A stretch of DNA of 64,000 nt from Syngnathus acus. Its lineage: Eukaryota > Chordata > Actinopteri > Syngnathiformes > Syngnathidae. The DNA is taken from positions 13,371,693 through 13,435,692 of the forward strand of contig NC_051088.1 in assembly GCF_901709675.1 (NCBI RefSeq), read 5' to 3'. The position numbers and the translations under genes are program-made. Of the stretch, positions 24,572 through 36,515 are shown piece by piece. Under the pieces are notes generated by a model, which saw nothing but the letters and a program-made list of their open reading frames with translations, ran no database searches and was not told the DNA's origin. How positions within the stretch are numbered: the stretch's first letter is position 1; every line of letters begins with the position of its first letter.

Positions 24572-27149
24572 ATGAAGACCTTTTCCGTGCTTTTGCTGGT
24601 AGGCACTCTAATTTTATGAAGCATAATATTGATTTCTCTGAATTCAAAATATGTTTCATCAACAATGCCACCCTACTACTTTGTGATGAAAAATTCCAAA
24701 GTACCGCAAATCCATAGGTAAACTTGTAAAGATTGTTTTGACGCAGAAAGAATGTAATTGATTAAATGTAGTCGTGGAAATCAGATTTTCTGCATAGATG
24801 TGTGCATTATTCTTTGCTGCTAGTAAATTTTGAACATGTTCATAAAAATTTTCCATCAGGAAAAAGTGTTCGCAACCGTTTGCAACCTTTTAGGAACACT
24901 AACAAAATACCAATATTGGTATGCTTGCAAGCACTCGCGGCTTAGTGAGATATGGACTTTAATACGCAAAGCAATTTGAAATCAGGAAAAGGGAAAAATT
25001 ATTTTTAAGAGGATTACTTTATTACTTTACCAAAGTGCGAACATTTTCAGGAGCATGAATTATTTCCAAGATGGCCTTGACTGAAGTCAGTTATATTTGG
25101 GTTCACTTGTTTCTGTAGACTTTCGTCACATCTGCAGCAGCCTCTCAGAGAGGAAACAACATCCAGCTCGGCAAGCGGGTAACTTTCAATTTTAGAATTC
25201 TGTAAAAAACAAATATGAACCATTTGGTGTTTATGTTAAATGTGTGTTCAACAGGACATTTTGGTACGTTCCAAAAGGAGGTGGGTTTTGACGACAATTG
25301 ACTTGGTTGAGGAAGACCCAGGGCCTTACCCCAAAAAAGTATCTCAGGTGAACTTTGAGAACAAAACCAAATCAGCAGAGCCAAACCAACTGCCAAAGTC
25401 TCAACTCCATTTTTTTTCTCTCTTTTTTTCATAGATATTCAACGACAAGACATACCAACACAATAACCACAAATATGTTATAAGAGGAATGGGCGTGGAT
25501 GAGGAGCCGCTGGGCGTCTTCACGCTTGATGAGAAAAGCGGAATCATCTACGCCCACAAAGCCATCGACAGAGAGGAGCTCAGTTTCTTCCATGTGAGCT
25601 CAAACTGCATCATGAATTTACTTGACTTTTAACTTTACGACACGTATTCATCTACAGATCAAGTTTGACATTTTGGACAAACAAACGGGTAGAGCAATAG
25701 ACCGAGAATTAGCATTTGACGTTGCCATAAAAGACATAAATGACAACGCACCCAAATTTATTCTTCCGCAAATGAGCGCTGATGTCAGGGAGGACACAGC
25801 GGAGGGTGAGTTTCGCCTCCAGTCATTGAACTCATATTACAGTAACTGTATAGTTATTCTATTCATCTATTTTTTGTGTGTGTGTATGTCATCCCTAAAA
25901 TCCCATACCAAGGCTACTTGCCAATTAGAATCGAGGTAATTGACCCTGATGAAGAGAACACCCCAAACTCTACAGTCACCCTGAGTGTGATATCACAATC
26001 CCCGCAAGTTCCTAAAATTGACTTACACCAGATTGATCCCCGAATGGCTCAACTTACATTTAAAGGGTGTTTTGACTACGATGTAAGTGTCACTGACTTT
26101 TTCTCCTGATAATTAGGTTCGAAAATACGCAGAGTAATTTCTCCAAGTGACATGTATATATTTGTGTTATTCATATTTCAGAAATTCAAGAAATATGAAA
26201 TAGTGCTTCAAGCGAATGATCACGGAAAACCCTCCTTGTCCTCCACCGCTGTTGTCACTCTCAATATTATTGACGCCAACAATCATCCACCAATATTCAA
26301 AGCAAGGAAGGCAAGGATGTTTGTTAATACTATCACTAATCAATTCACAAATCATAAAAATAAACTTTGTATGCTAATGGATACAAATGTTCTTCCTGTT
26401 CAGTATCAAGGTGAAATCCCTGAAATGGTCGAACGGGGCAATGTTTTAAGACTAGCAGTAGAGGACAAAGACACTCCAAAAACTCCTGGCTGGAGGGCCA
26501 AATACTTCATCATCAAAGGAAACGAGGAAAACAATTATAAAATTGAAACTGACCCTGACACTAATGAGGGGATTCTGAGTGTTATCAAGGTACACACACA
26601 CACACAAGTCTTCCTTCAACCTTCAGATGCACCAGATCTGATGACATTGCAACTGTGCGTGTCCTTCAGGGTAAAGATTTTGAGAAATCAACCATTACAA
26701 ATCTGCAGATTGGGGTAGAGAACGAGGAGCCACTATTTGTATGTCAAGACGCAGCGTCCAAGAACAAAGGCGGCGTTGATTCAGTTAACGTTACGATGAA
26801 AGTGATCGATGTCAACGACCCACCTCAGTTTGACAAAGATTCAGTTGATATATACGAGAAGGAAGAGGAGGAGCCGGGAAAGTTGCTATACACTCCAAAG
26901 GTTCATGATGCTGATTCGGATGTATCCAAAATTAGGTTGGTGTCAATCAGCATGCCTTCTGAAATAATAATCACATTTAACACTGGGAAATAACTATTTC
27001 ATGCACAAAAGTAAATTTGTACGTTTAATAATATTGATGCAAAAATGACAAGGTAAGGGGTAAAACATGAGCCGAGAAAAAAAACACAACTGCACTTTTG
27101 TGGCTATTAATTTTTTAAATGCTAATTGTTATTTCTGATACCGCACATA

Positions 27150-27197
<48 letters not shown>

Positions 27198-30100
27198 GTA
27201 TATATACACACATGGTATGTATACTTTTTTTTTTTTTTTTTAGGTATGTCTTGTTAGACGACCCTGCTGATTGGGTGACCATTGATAAAACATCAGGAAA
27301 AATCACAACCACTAAGAAGATGGACAGAGAGTCACCGTTTGTTCACAATGACATTTACAAAATATTGATTGCAGCAATAGATGATGGTATAAAGAAAAAT
27401 GCAATTTGGTCTCTGGTAAAAACAAAAACCAATGAAACATGTGACTCTTTTTTTTTTTTTGCTTTAACCAAGGTGAGCCTCCAGCCACAGGCACAAGCAG
27501 CATCTTGGTTCACCTTGTAGATATCAACGACAACAAGCCAAAGTTGCGCAATAATAGTGTGACAATGTGTGGAAACAAGGCCATGCTTGCTCCAAAGGAT
27601 CTGGACTTGGATCCTTACAGTGGGCCCTTCACCATCTCACTAAAAAGTAATGATGCAAGACAATTACAGCGATGGAAAGTGGAGCCTAGCTCGGGTAAAC
27701 TATTCGTCTTGTTTAAAAAAAAAAAAAAAAAATTCAAATTGACATACAAGCGCATACTTGGCTTTACCAGGTGAGGAAGTCGGGCTACTTAGCCTGAAGA
27801 CACTCGCTTATGGCAATTACTTGGTGCCCCTCGTGATTGAAGACCAACAGGGCATAACTGGAGAGGAGACTGTTGTTGTAACCGTGTGCGACTGTGAAGG
27901 AGGAAACGTGTGTCGTCATAAAAAGCCGGTCTCGGCAAGTCTGGGACCGGCTGGCATTGGACTCATCATTGCAGCACTGCTTTTGGTTTTGTGTGAGTAT
28001 TTTCATATTTGGCTACAACTGTGCTTAAAATTTAAAAAAAAAATACTGAATGAAGTAGAATTGTAATTTACAAGTTTAATTACTTAGTGTCCCCCCCCAT
28101 AAATCAATCAAGAGATTGGTCATAATCCAGCCTGTTAAATTCTAAAATCCATCCATCTATTTTCTATACTGCTTGTCCAGTTTAGGTTCACGGGAATATT
28201 TAAATTAAATCATTTTTGTAGGAAAGGCTTGGAAAAAGCCTTTTACTCTTCACACTTGATAAGCATGGAAAATAAAGATTTGCTTATGAGATAAATTTAG
28301 TATGGACACATTTCAGAGTCCTGACTTCAACTCTAAAAACGAAACTCTCGAAAGATCAACTACAACAGCGATAGTGAGCCAAACATCACCGGCAGCTAAC
28401 ATCACGAACGCTCTCCTGGATAAAAAAACAAAACAAAACACAGAAGTGCGTTATTTCATTATTTCTTGGATTCCTACTTTTACCAAGAAAAATGAAAATG
28501 ACCCTGCATTTGCAAAAACAAGTTATGGAAATGATATAATTTGCAATATGCCGCCAGGCAGCGTCAGAAGTCCTTGCTATCGCTGAGCAACATGTTCTTC
28601 GAAAAAACAGACGCTTTGTCTTTTATGTCTGCAGTAATCTTCTTCATCTTGAAGTGCGAATGTGGAGAACAGTTCAAGCACTTAGACGAGATACATCAAG
28701 ATGAAGGTCACCAGACCTTAATCAAGTACAACCAAGAAGCAGGAGGCGCAGAATGCAAGGTGTGTTTCTATTTTTGCCGATTGTGTACTGTGGCTGCTAA
28801 TTAGTCATTTATTTTATGATGCGCCTCTACTAGACTGCGCCATCTTTGCTGCTGACACCTTCAAAGGATTTTGTGATAAATGGACTAAAACAGGAAACGA
28901 TGCAGGTAATCGCTCATCTGTCCTACTATTTCCTCATCGACCAGCTCAGAGTTGAATAACGGGCCGCAGGAAAACAAATACGATCACCACAAATATTATT
29001 CTCAAATATTTGCTTTATTCTATTTTTCTTTTCATCCAGATGGCTAGGATGACTCCGGTAATGATTGAAGACAACTTAGGGATGGTGAGTAACAAGGCAA
29101 AACTACATTATACAAAATATTAGCACATTTAATGATGGTGACACAACAATTTAATGTCAAAATGGTATTGACCTAATTTTCGTTTCGTTTCGTTTCGTTT
29201 CATTTATTTCAAACATGTGAAAAGAGAATATTAATATATTTGCCCAACAGATGAACTCTGACATGGCATCTATGGGCCAACAATATCACAGAGAGTCTTT
29301 CCGAGGCAACAATGGGTGCAACATAGTGAGTGTTTACAGCCAGATTTCTATTATTAACTATATTGGTGTTTGGGACTGCAGTAAACAGGCCAGGTTGCAT
29401 CATGTCAGATTTTTAATCTAAATCAAATCATTCTCCATTTTATCTTTTTTATTTCAACTTCAGACACAACAAATTACTTTATAATCACAAAATAATGATC
29501 CATAGTCTTTTTGATTCATGATTCATAGTCTTCAGCGGGCCACTTATGATTGATTTTATGAGACAATGCTTCGGGACAGTTTAAATTTAGACGCAGGCCG
29601 CATTTGGCCCGCGGGCCGGAATTTGGTCCACATATTCCACACACACCTGACTATAAGGCGGCTTTTGTGAAGATTTGAGGTTTTTAGGTGCGCCTTATAG
29701 TCCGGAAAATACGGTACACATTTCCAGACAGGGTAAAACCAGGTCAATGAAGACTGAATAGCTGAAGTATTGTTAATTTTCTTTCTTTCAGTACGCTACA
29801 CAGTCTGCAAACCAGAACATGTACCAGGTAAGTGTGACATTAACAATCATTTGAAGTCTCTTGGGACCACATATGGACTTTTGTGATTAGAGAGGCTCAT
29901 TGCCATATCAACGGGCAAGCAGCTGGCTGACCCATCCTAACATTTCAGATTACCTCAACAAGGTAAGAAAGATTTTTGCATTACATCACTCTATAGTAAA
30001 TAAAAATGGCACACATGTATTTTAATTTGCATACCCACAGAGACTGCAAATAATTGACGGAAACCCTGTCGACCACCCAGAATATCAACCGCATGCCTAC

Positions 30101-30259
30101 GTCTATGAGGGAGAAGATAGCAGGTGTCGATCATTGGATGAGCTGTCCTTCAGCATCCGTGGAGAGGACTTTGAGTTTTTGAATGATTTGGGACCAAGGT
30201 TTAAGCCATTGGGGAGCATATGCAACCAAATTATGCAGGAAAAAAGCATACACATTTAA
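24572..30259 (+). CDS. cdh26: Cadherin-26-like, tandem copy A (complete, 19 exons, 822 aa)
   Basis: Calcium-dependent adhesion receptor of the cadherin-26 branch, at the epithelial plasma membrane. Exons: 24572-24598, 25119-25178, 25255-25347, 25435-25593, 25658-25805, 25913-26082, 26182-26310, 26404-26589, 26670-26935, 27244-27386, 27473-27694, 27771-27992, 28635-28759, 28834-28905, 29040-29084, 29251-29325, 29792-29827, 29891-29962 and 30041-30259. Phases close throughout. A short signal peptide and tiny prodomain end at a furin-type site RSKR (34-37), which leaves Trp39 as residue 2, as in strand-swapping cadherins. EC repeats carry [27 protein letters not shown] and DINDNKP. The membrane-proximal Cys-rich segment precedes a TM helix at about 595-616. 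The tail has [14 protein letters not shown], as in human CDH26, and ends with [14 protein letters not shown] (794-807), a catenin-binding-type core. Exon 7 appears to use a GC donor at 26311. Human CDH26 has a similar length (about 850 aa). Confidence 0.93.
27151..27208. repeat. (TA)n tract and T-run in cdh26 copy A intron 9
   Basis: About 22 TA units, then mixed TA/CA. Followed by a T-run at 27223-27241 that serves as the polypyrimidine tract of the exon 10 acceptor. Confidence 0.9.
29640..29716. mobile_element. Fragment of a pogo-like MITE
   Basis: Contains GACTATAAGGCGGCTTTTG and GCGCCTTATAGTCCGGAAAA, then TACGGTA, close to the right end of the element at 4442-5541. It lies in cdh26 copy A intron 16 next to a fragment rich in GGCC (29574-29630) that looks like a second, hAT-type MITE remnant. 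Confidence 0.6.
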
Positions 30260-32116
30260 AAAGGGCTACACTGGACAATTATGTATTTGTTTGAAGTAAT
30301 TACTGGCACCTTAGCATGTGAAGCCCTGTTGCTGCCTGGGGTGAGCACACGTGGTTGACGTGGTTGAAAAACCGGTCACCGGTTGGGGTTGGGAGGGGGG
30401 ATAGCTCGGAAGCTTGTTGCTGGTTGGCCTCGATATACATTACATCAGCCGTCTGTTACATTGTATGAAAATGTCTGAATTTATTTGTTATTGGGATGGG
30501 GTGGGTGACCCTTACCCTGACCCCCCACCCCCCCCACGCCCCTGTCTCACACCATTGTTGCGAATTATTTTGGTAACAAAATAAGAATTATTCTTTCCAA
30601 AAATGTACCTTTGCTCTGAAAAGAATTTCTTCATGAGAAAAGAAGACTAAATACACTTTTTGTATACTTTCCCACTTGATTTGCATGAGAATAGGTTGAA
30701 TTGCTTGTCTTTTTATTTCGGGTGCTCATTTTGTATTATTTCTATATCTTGGGAGTTTGAGTTCTCTCCGTGCCGGTTCTCAAGACAGCAGTATTTTCAA
30801 GCATATATTTGTTTATAAAGGCACATTTAACTAAATTGGTGTTTATTCTGACCAACCCAGGGGTGTATGTACCCAAGGTGTGACTCCAGCACTCCCTCGA
30901 CCCCAGTGAGGAAAAACGGCTCAGAGAATCGATGGAATTTGACGTGCTATAGAAATAATCAGAGCAGATTCAGGATGGTGGTGATTCTGATTATCAGATG
31001 GCCTTTCATATTGACACTGTCTTTGTTCAGTATACAAACGCACTCGCCACACCTCGCAGTTATGTTTTGAGTTCGCTGTTAATCAGCATGCACTCTTATC
31101 ATCGTATCAAAACTCATTTTTTCAGATGTGCTAATTCCTTTTGACACTGGTATGCAACAAGCCCAACCAAAGGATTATGAATTGCACAAGTGGGTGAGGT
31201 TCTGATGCAGTTTCCATCCGAAGCATAGCCGTGCAAGAAAGAGAAAATGTTCAGTTGGTGTTATCGCATCTCACTCTAATAACTCATTTCATTCATTGCA
31301 CCTGACCCATATCATGAATGTTTTTTTTAGAAATAACTAACTGCTGTCTATGGTGAAGGTGTAATAGATACATGTCAGAATGATGTCTGAGTCATGCCAA
31401 TGTTTTCTTTTCACACTGTTTGAATAACACTGCTGATGACATGAAGGAAACTTTTATCTTGGATTAAAAATTAACAACTCTCCAGTACACTGACCCACCT
31501 TTCAGTTGACAATAAAGTTTTTTTTTTCATTGTGACAAAGCACTTGAGATTCTTTGGAAATTCAATAAAAATTACTTAAGTAATCAGTTGTTGACCTTTG
31601 TTGTTGTTGTTTTTACATATTCAGTCGTGCAACATTCAAACCAAACCTGAAAAGTAATCAATGAAAACCTCCCGATACTGTCATAAGTATTACGTAGTTA
31701 CAGGAACATTTTAATATTAGTGCAGGATTAGCTGACCAAATAGTTGTTCCTCAAACTTTTAATCGAAATATTTCCAAACCAGGAAATACTATTAATTATT
31801 ATCCATTCAGCCTGAAAGCCGAATATCCCTTTTTCTGAAGGCATATTGTTTGAGGCCAGATTTTATTTAAGTGTCATTAGAGGATTTTTTTTCATTAGCA
31901 GCTAGGGCCATAAAATATCCTAGGACTATTCAAAATTGAACACTATTATGTAAACTATTCTGCTGTCTCACTACTGCAGATTTTGCATGTTCCCACTCAC
32001 AGGTTCTGCTCAGCCTAAAAACCTGCCTGGCATGCCACTGCACAATTTTGTTGAATTAATGGCCAATTCGCTGACGGATTAACTTCTACAGCCTCAGCAT
32101 CATACCTGGATATATT
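30260..32116. other. Intergenic DNA between the two cdh26 copies
   Basis: Likely 3' UTR of copy A at the left, with AATAAA at about 31510 and 31564, and the SINE fragment at 30870. Promoter elements of copy B were not identified. Confidence 0.45.
30870..30950 (+). repeat. Fragment of a teleost SINE 3' region
   Basis: GTGACTCCAGCACTCCCTCG then ACCCCAGTGAGGAAAAACGG resembles the common fish motif GGCTCCAGCACCCCCGCGAC. Diverged, without an (ATGG)n tail. A second piece, reversed, is at 28146-28195 in cdh26 copy A. Confidence 0.5.
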
Positions 32117-35100
32117 ATGGAGACTTTTAACCTCAGTATTTTATTGATGCTGGTAAGAATGATCTTAGGAAAGCAGGCCTTAAGTGTGTGTGTGTGTGTG
32201 TGTGCGTGCGTGTGATGATATATAAAGAATAGATTAGCAAGACAGACTTGTAAAATAAAACTAAAAACAAACCAAAAAGTACTTTGAGTGGCTCAAATTC
32301 ATAGAGTAAAATTATGTACATTTTAACTGTGAAATCTTTGCAGTGTTTGGGAAGGAACTGTGATACTGCAAATATTTCGCAGCGACAAAAGAGGAACTGG
32401 ATCATTGATTCCTTTACTATTGATGAAGGCTATGAAGGACCTTTTCCATATTCCTTGGGCAAAGTGAGTACCGTTCTATCATTCAACATGTTGTACCCTA
32501 TAACAACCAATCATTTACATGATGTTGTAATATTTGACTTTGTAAAGGTAAAAGTGGATAGAAAATCGGTACTTTTTAGGATACATGGAGAGGGTGTTGA
32601 TATGGAACCAAGAGACATAATAGAAATCGATGAAAACACTGGAGAGATTACAGTGCATGGCCCTGTGGACTTTGAAAGATTCAAGTCCATTAAGGTTAGA
32701 GTGACGATGCAGTCAAGTTACAACATCCTGGGCTTAATTAGAATGAGAGTCGAAGTGACTGATTCACATTTTTGGGCCTTTGCATTGCAGCCGATATTCC
32801 AGGCAATCGACAGGATCAACAATTTAGTGTACACACAACTGGGAATCCACATTCAGATTATTGATGCAAATGACCACTCACCAGAGTTTGAACACGAAAT
32901 GTACGAGATCACTGTAAAGGAGTCGACGTCACAAGGTAAGATTTTTGTAAAGTATGATTTGAGCGCACAATGGGAAAAATAAACAAAAACATTCTCTCTT
33001 TTACAGGTACTCGATTGATTGCTGTTCAGGCAGAAGATGCTGACACCGATCAAAATAAAAAATTTGATTTACGAATACTCTCAGTCACGCCCAGACCCCA
33101 TGACCTGGAGTTCTACCTTCAGACACCTGATGCTCAAACTGGAACCATTTCCTTTAAAGGGTGTCTGGATTATGAAGTAAATCGGATTATGTCTGATTTT
33201 AAACATCAATTTTCTGAAACAGTGATCCTCCGTTCCCTGTTCAGCACAGTAACTCAGTGGTTACAAAAACATTTTAAACTCTAATTTGTTTAAACTCTGT
33301 GTGAGGTTTTCATTTTCTTTACCCATCCAGAAAGCAAAGAAATACACCATTTTGGTGGAAGCCAAAGACCATGGAAAACCAATCCAGCTCTCCAGCTCAT
33401 GCACCGTCATAGTCAATATCGAAGATGAAAACAATCACCTTCCTGTCATCACAGGACACACTGTAAGCAGTTTCTGTTAGCTAGTACTGTAATGACACTA
33501 CAAAACAAATTTCTCCTTTTCTTTACCGCAGGGTTCGGGAAAAGTGAAAGAAGGACTGAAAAATGTTCTTATTTTACGTCTTCAAGTCACTGACAAAGAT
33601 AGAAGAGGTACAGCAGCATGGAGGGTGAAGTTTAGGCTCCACGGGGAAGCAAACAAAAGCTTCAGAATCATGACTGATTCAAACACAAATGAAGGGTTAC
33701 TCTATGTTGAAAAGGTATTTTGCTCCCATGCCAAGTGCAATTGTTATGTTGACTAGAACAATTTTGATGGTTAAAGGGAAGACAGCCATGTTTTTATTGC
33801 TATCATAACTCAACAAGCATGTTGTCTTTATTATTGGTGTACGGTACCAATGTTGGATTGTTTTTACTTTATAGCTCATGAAAAGCCATATGGTGCATAA
33901 TTCACATGGGAAAATGAAGCTTCAAATTTGCTTCATGAACCAGTAGTTGGATTTTTCTCACGCATCTAGATGGCACTCTGTTCTGCCTTTTCTTAAAGCC
34001 CTTTATTTAAACTCATTTTACACGACTGGTTCATGAAACAAATTTGAAGCTTGATTTTCCTATCAGTACACAACAGTAAACTTATATTCATTATTATTTT
34101 GTCATAGCCTCTGGATTATGAGACGAGTTCTCTGCAGACTCTGACCATCACAGCACACAATGAGATTCCATTTTTCTCATGTGCTGTGGTGAGACGGAGT
34201 ACCACTAGTCTTTGGACATTGAAGACTCAGAGAGGTGCCATGACATCTGGTCAGTCCACATACGGTGCAAATGTGATAGTAGAAGATGTCAATGAACCGC
34301 CCATTTTTGATGAACCCCACAAGCAAGTTGCAATCGGTGAGAATATCGCTGCGGGACAGTATCTGGAGAAATTCACAGCGAGAGATCCTGATTTCAAGAA
34401 GGCCAACTCATTTGTGTAAGTCTTGAGGATAGTCACCTTGCAGATCAACATGATTTAAAATTAAGACATATTCCAGATATATGAAAGGGGAAGATCCAGC
34501 TGACTGGGTTACAGTGGACCCTCTGACAGGAGCCATCACCACATCCAAAATTCTAGACAGAGAATCACTCTACGTGAAGGACAATATCTACAAAGCCACA
34601 GTATGCGCTGTTGACGACGGTATGACCGCAAACAAGTTATAGACATTGAATTCTTTATTCAAAATAAATGTGTTGCCTTATTTTGGTCACCAGGTGTACC
34701 TCCAATGACAGGCACTGCAACGCTCAACATCATTATAAGTGATGACAATGATAATGCTCCAACCCTGGCTGAGAACCATATCGACATGTGCCAATCTGAC
34801 GGTCCCGCTCAAGCCAGTATAACAGCTTTGGACCATGATGAAGACCCACACGGTGGCCCATTCCACTTTAGACTACATGGAGATATTACGGGCAGGTGGA
34901 AGATTGACCCGAATAAAGGTAAGGACCTTTTTGGGTGCTCCACAATGCACAAGATGTTCATTGTTACTATAACATATATAACAACTAATATAATCTCATT
35001 GGATACACGCAGGATTTTCAGTACATCTCGTGAAAGAGAACATTGTTCCTTCCGGATTATATGTGGTCCTCTTGGAAGTGTCAGACCTTCAGGGCAACGC

Positions 35101-36498
35101 TGCTGTTCACAACATCTCAGTTACTGTGTGTACCTGCTTACTAAAGGGAAAGCCAAATTGTCGCTCGGGTAAAGCTTCGAGCCCCACAGTAGGAAAAACA
35201 GTTGGGATTATTTCTTCTTGCTTAGTACCACTCACAGGTGAGGGCCATCACACATACATATTCTGTTCAGATGTACTCCTCTTTAGGTTGAACGGTAACG
35301 GGTGTGTGATGTTTTTATGCAGGTATTCCATTAACGGCATTTCTGAGGTCTCGTAAGAAGAAAAGAGAAAAGAGAGACACCTCGGAAGGTTTGGATATAC
35401 CAGACAGTTCTGGACATCTAATGCGGTCTAACGCGGAGAACCTCGGACATGATTGTGAAGTATGTCAGAAAACTGAATTGACCCTCATCTTTAGACTCCG
35501 CCCCCTGTAATTTCAACATTGATTTGAATTATCTAACTCATTTTAATTTATGTGTCCGTGTATTGATTTATTGACTATCTATCAAGTTGACTAATTATCC
35601 ACTAAAATAATGGCAATGGAACTTCATGAAAAATCTCAACAGGTGCCTCTTGAACCATTCACTGAAGAAGAACACACCAGAGAACCACTGAAAGCAATTT
35701 CGCCAATAGCGAGACAACAGGTAGATATTGTTTTGGAAATACATCCATAACATAATATATGCAACCCTGTATACTGTAAAGTATTTTTCAATCTATAAAG
35801 ATTTTACTTTGGAGCCATTATCAATGGTTAAATATGTATTTATTCACAAGCTGACATAGCGAGTGAATCATTCAGAAGTATTATATCTATTTTCCTTTCA
35901 CAGAATTGGGTAGGACAGAAACCAAGCAGACCCTTCTCAACCGATTTGTCCTACTTTATAGATGAGGTAATGCAGGGGATGCTTTGAGAATAATTGTCAA
36001 TTTTGTGTCTATGTGAAGCCCTTTGAGACTGCTTGTGATTTAGGGCTATACAAATAAACTTGACTTGACTTGACGAGGTAATGACAACCACTTCATCTAT
36101 CATCAATCCACTTGAGCCAGGGTCCTTCTATTTTGATTTTTTATATTCAGTTGAACAAATGCCCTTTTGTGGCCTTGTAGATGCTGAACTCTCTCCAAAC
36201 AAAAGAGGATCTGGTTGATGACGTACCTCGTGTGTATGCTGAAGAGGGAGACCTGTACAATACCTCTGACCTTGATGCAGTTTCTGTCCCTGAAATTCCC
36301 TTTGAGCCAGACTGGGATCTAGATTTCACAATCCCATCCCCGACCTCACTTCAAATGCCGGATACAAGCACGACATATAACATAACTACATCTCATGAAA
36401 TGCATAACCTTCAAAACAATACAGTGTTCCCAGTTGTAGGCAATATACTGAAAATAGACAAGAACAAGAAGTATAGGAGAAATCCATTATATCTGTAA
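32117..36498 (+). CDS. cdh26: Cadherin-26-like, tandem copy B (complete, 15 exons, 809 aa, diverged tail)
   Basis: Second cadherin-26-type adhesion receptor, 1.9 kb downstream of copy A on the same strand. Exons: 32117-32152, 32344-32463, 32548-32694, 32791-32935, 33007-33176, 33331-33462, 33532-33714, 34108-34415, 34477-34619, 34694-34918, 35013-35237, 35323-35459, 35643-35720, 35904-35966 and 36181-36498. Phases close throughout. The furin-type site RQKR (26-29) leaves Trp31 at mature position 2. EC motifs include [29 protein letters not shown] and DDNDNAP. EC1 has VDFERF where copy A has the calcium motif IDREEL. A modest TM segment (about 597-619) is followed by [10 protein letters not shown]. 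The tail keeps [12 protein letters not shown] but lacks the [11 protein letters not shown] core, reading FEPDWDLDF and then a 55-residue extension. The intron 32695-32790 (96 nt) is open in frame, so inclusion would add 32 residues. Gene identity is strong; start and signal peptide are less certain. Confidence 0.88.
33905..34065. mobile_element. cdh26: MITE with GAAGCTTCAAAT-type inverted ends (copy 3, full)
   Basis: Ends CATGGGAAAATGAAGCTTCA and the complement AATTTGAAGCTTGATTTTCC; inner arms GCTTCATGAACCAGT and ACTGGTTCATGAAAC. Lies in intron 7 of cdh26 copy B. Confidence 0.7.
36005..36075 (+). repeat. cdh26: LINE2-like 3' tail
   Basis: AGCCCTTTGAGACTGCTTGT then GATTTAGGGCTATACAAATA followed by (CTTGA)n, a familiar L2-type tail. 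It lies in the last intron of cdh26 copy B. A shorter copy with the same (CTTGA)n end is at 44657-44697. Confidence 0.6.
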
Positions 36499-36515
36499 TT
36501 TTTGACAGGATAGGG

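Noticed and set aside
28302-28586. 94-residue frame inside cdh26 copy A intron 12
   Set aside because: Not needed by the phase-consistent exon model, no homology to the cadherin tail, and it ends before the true acceptor at 28635.
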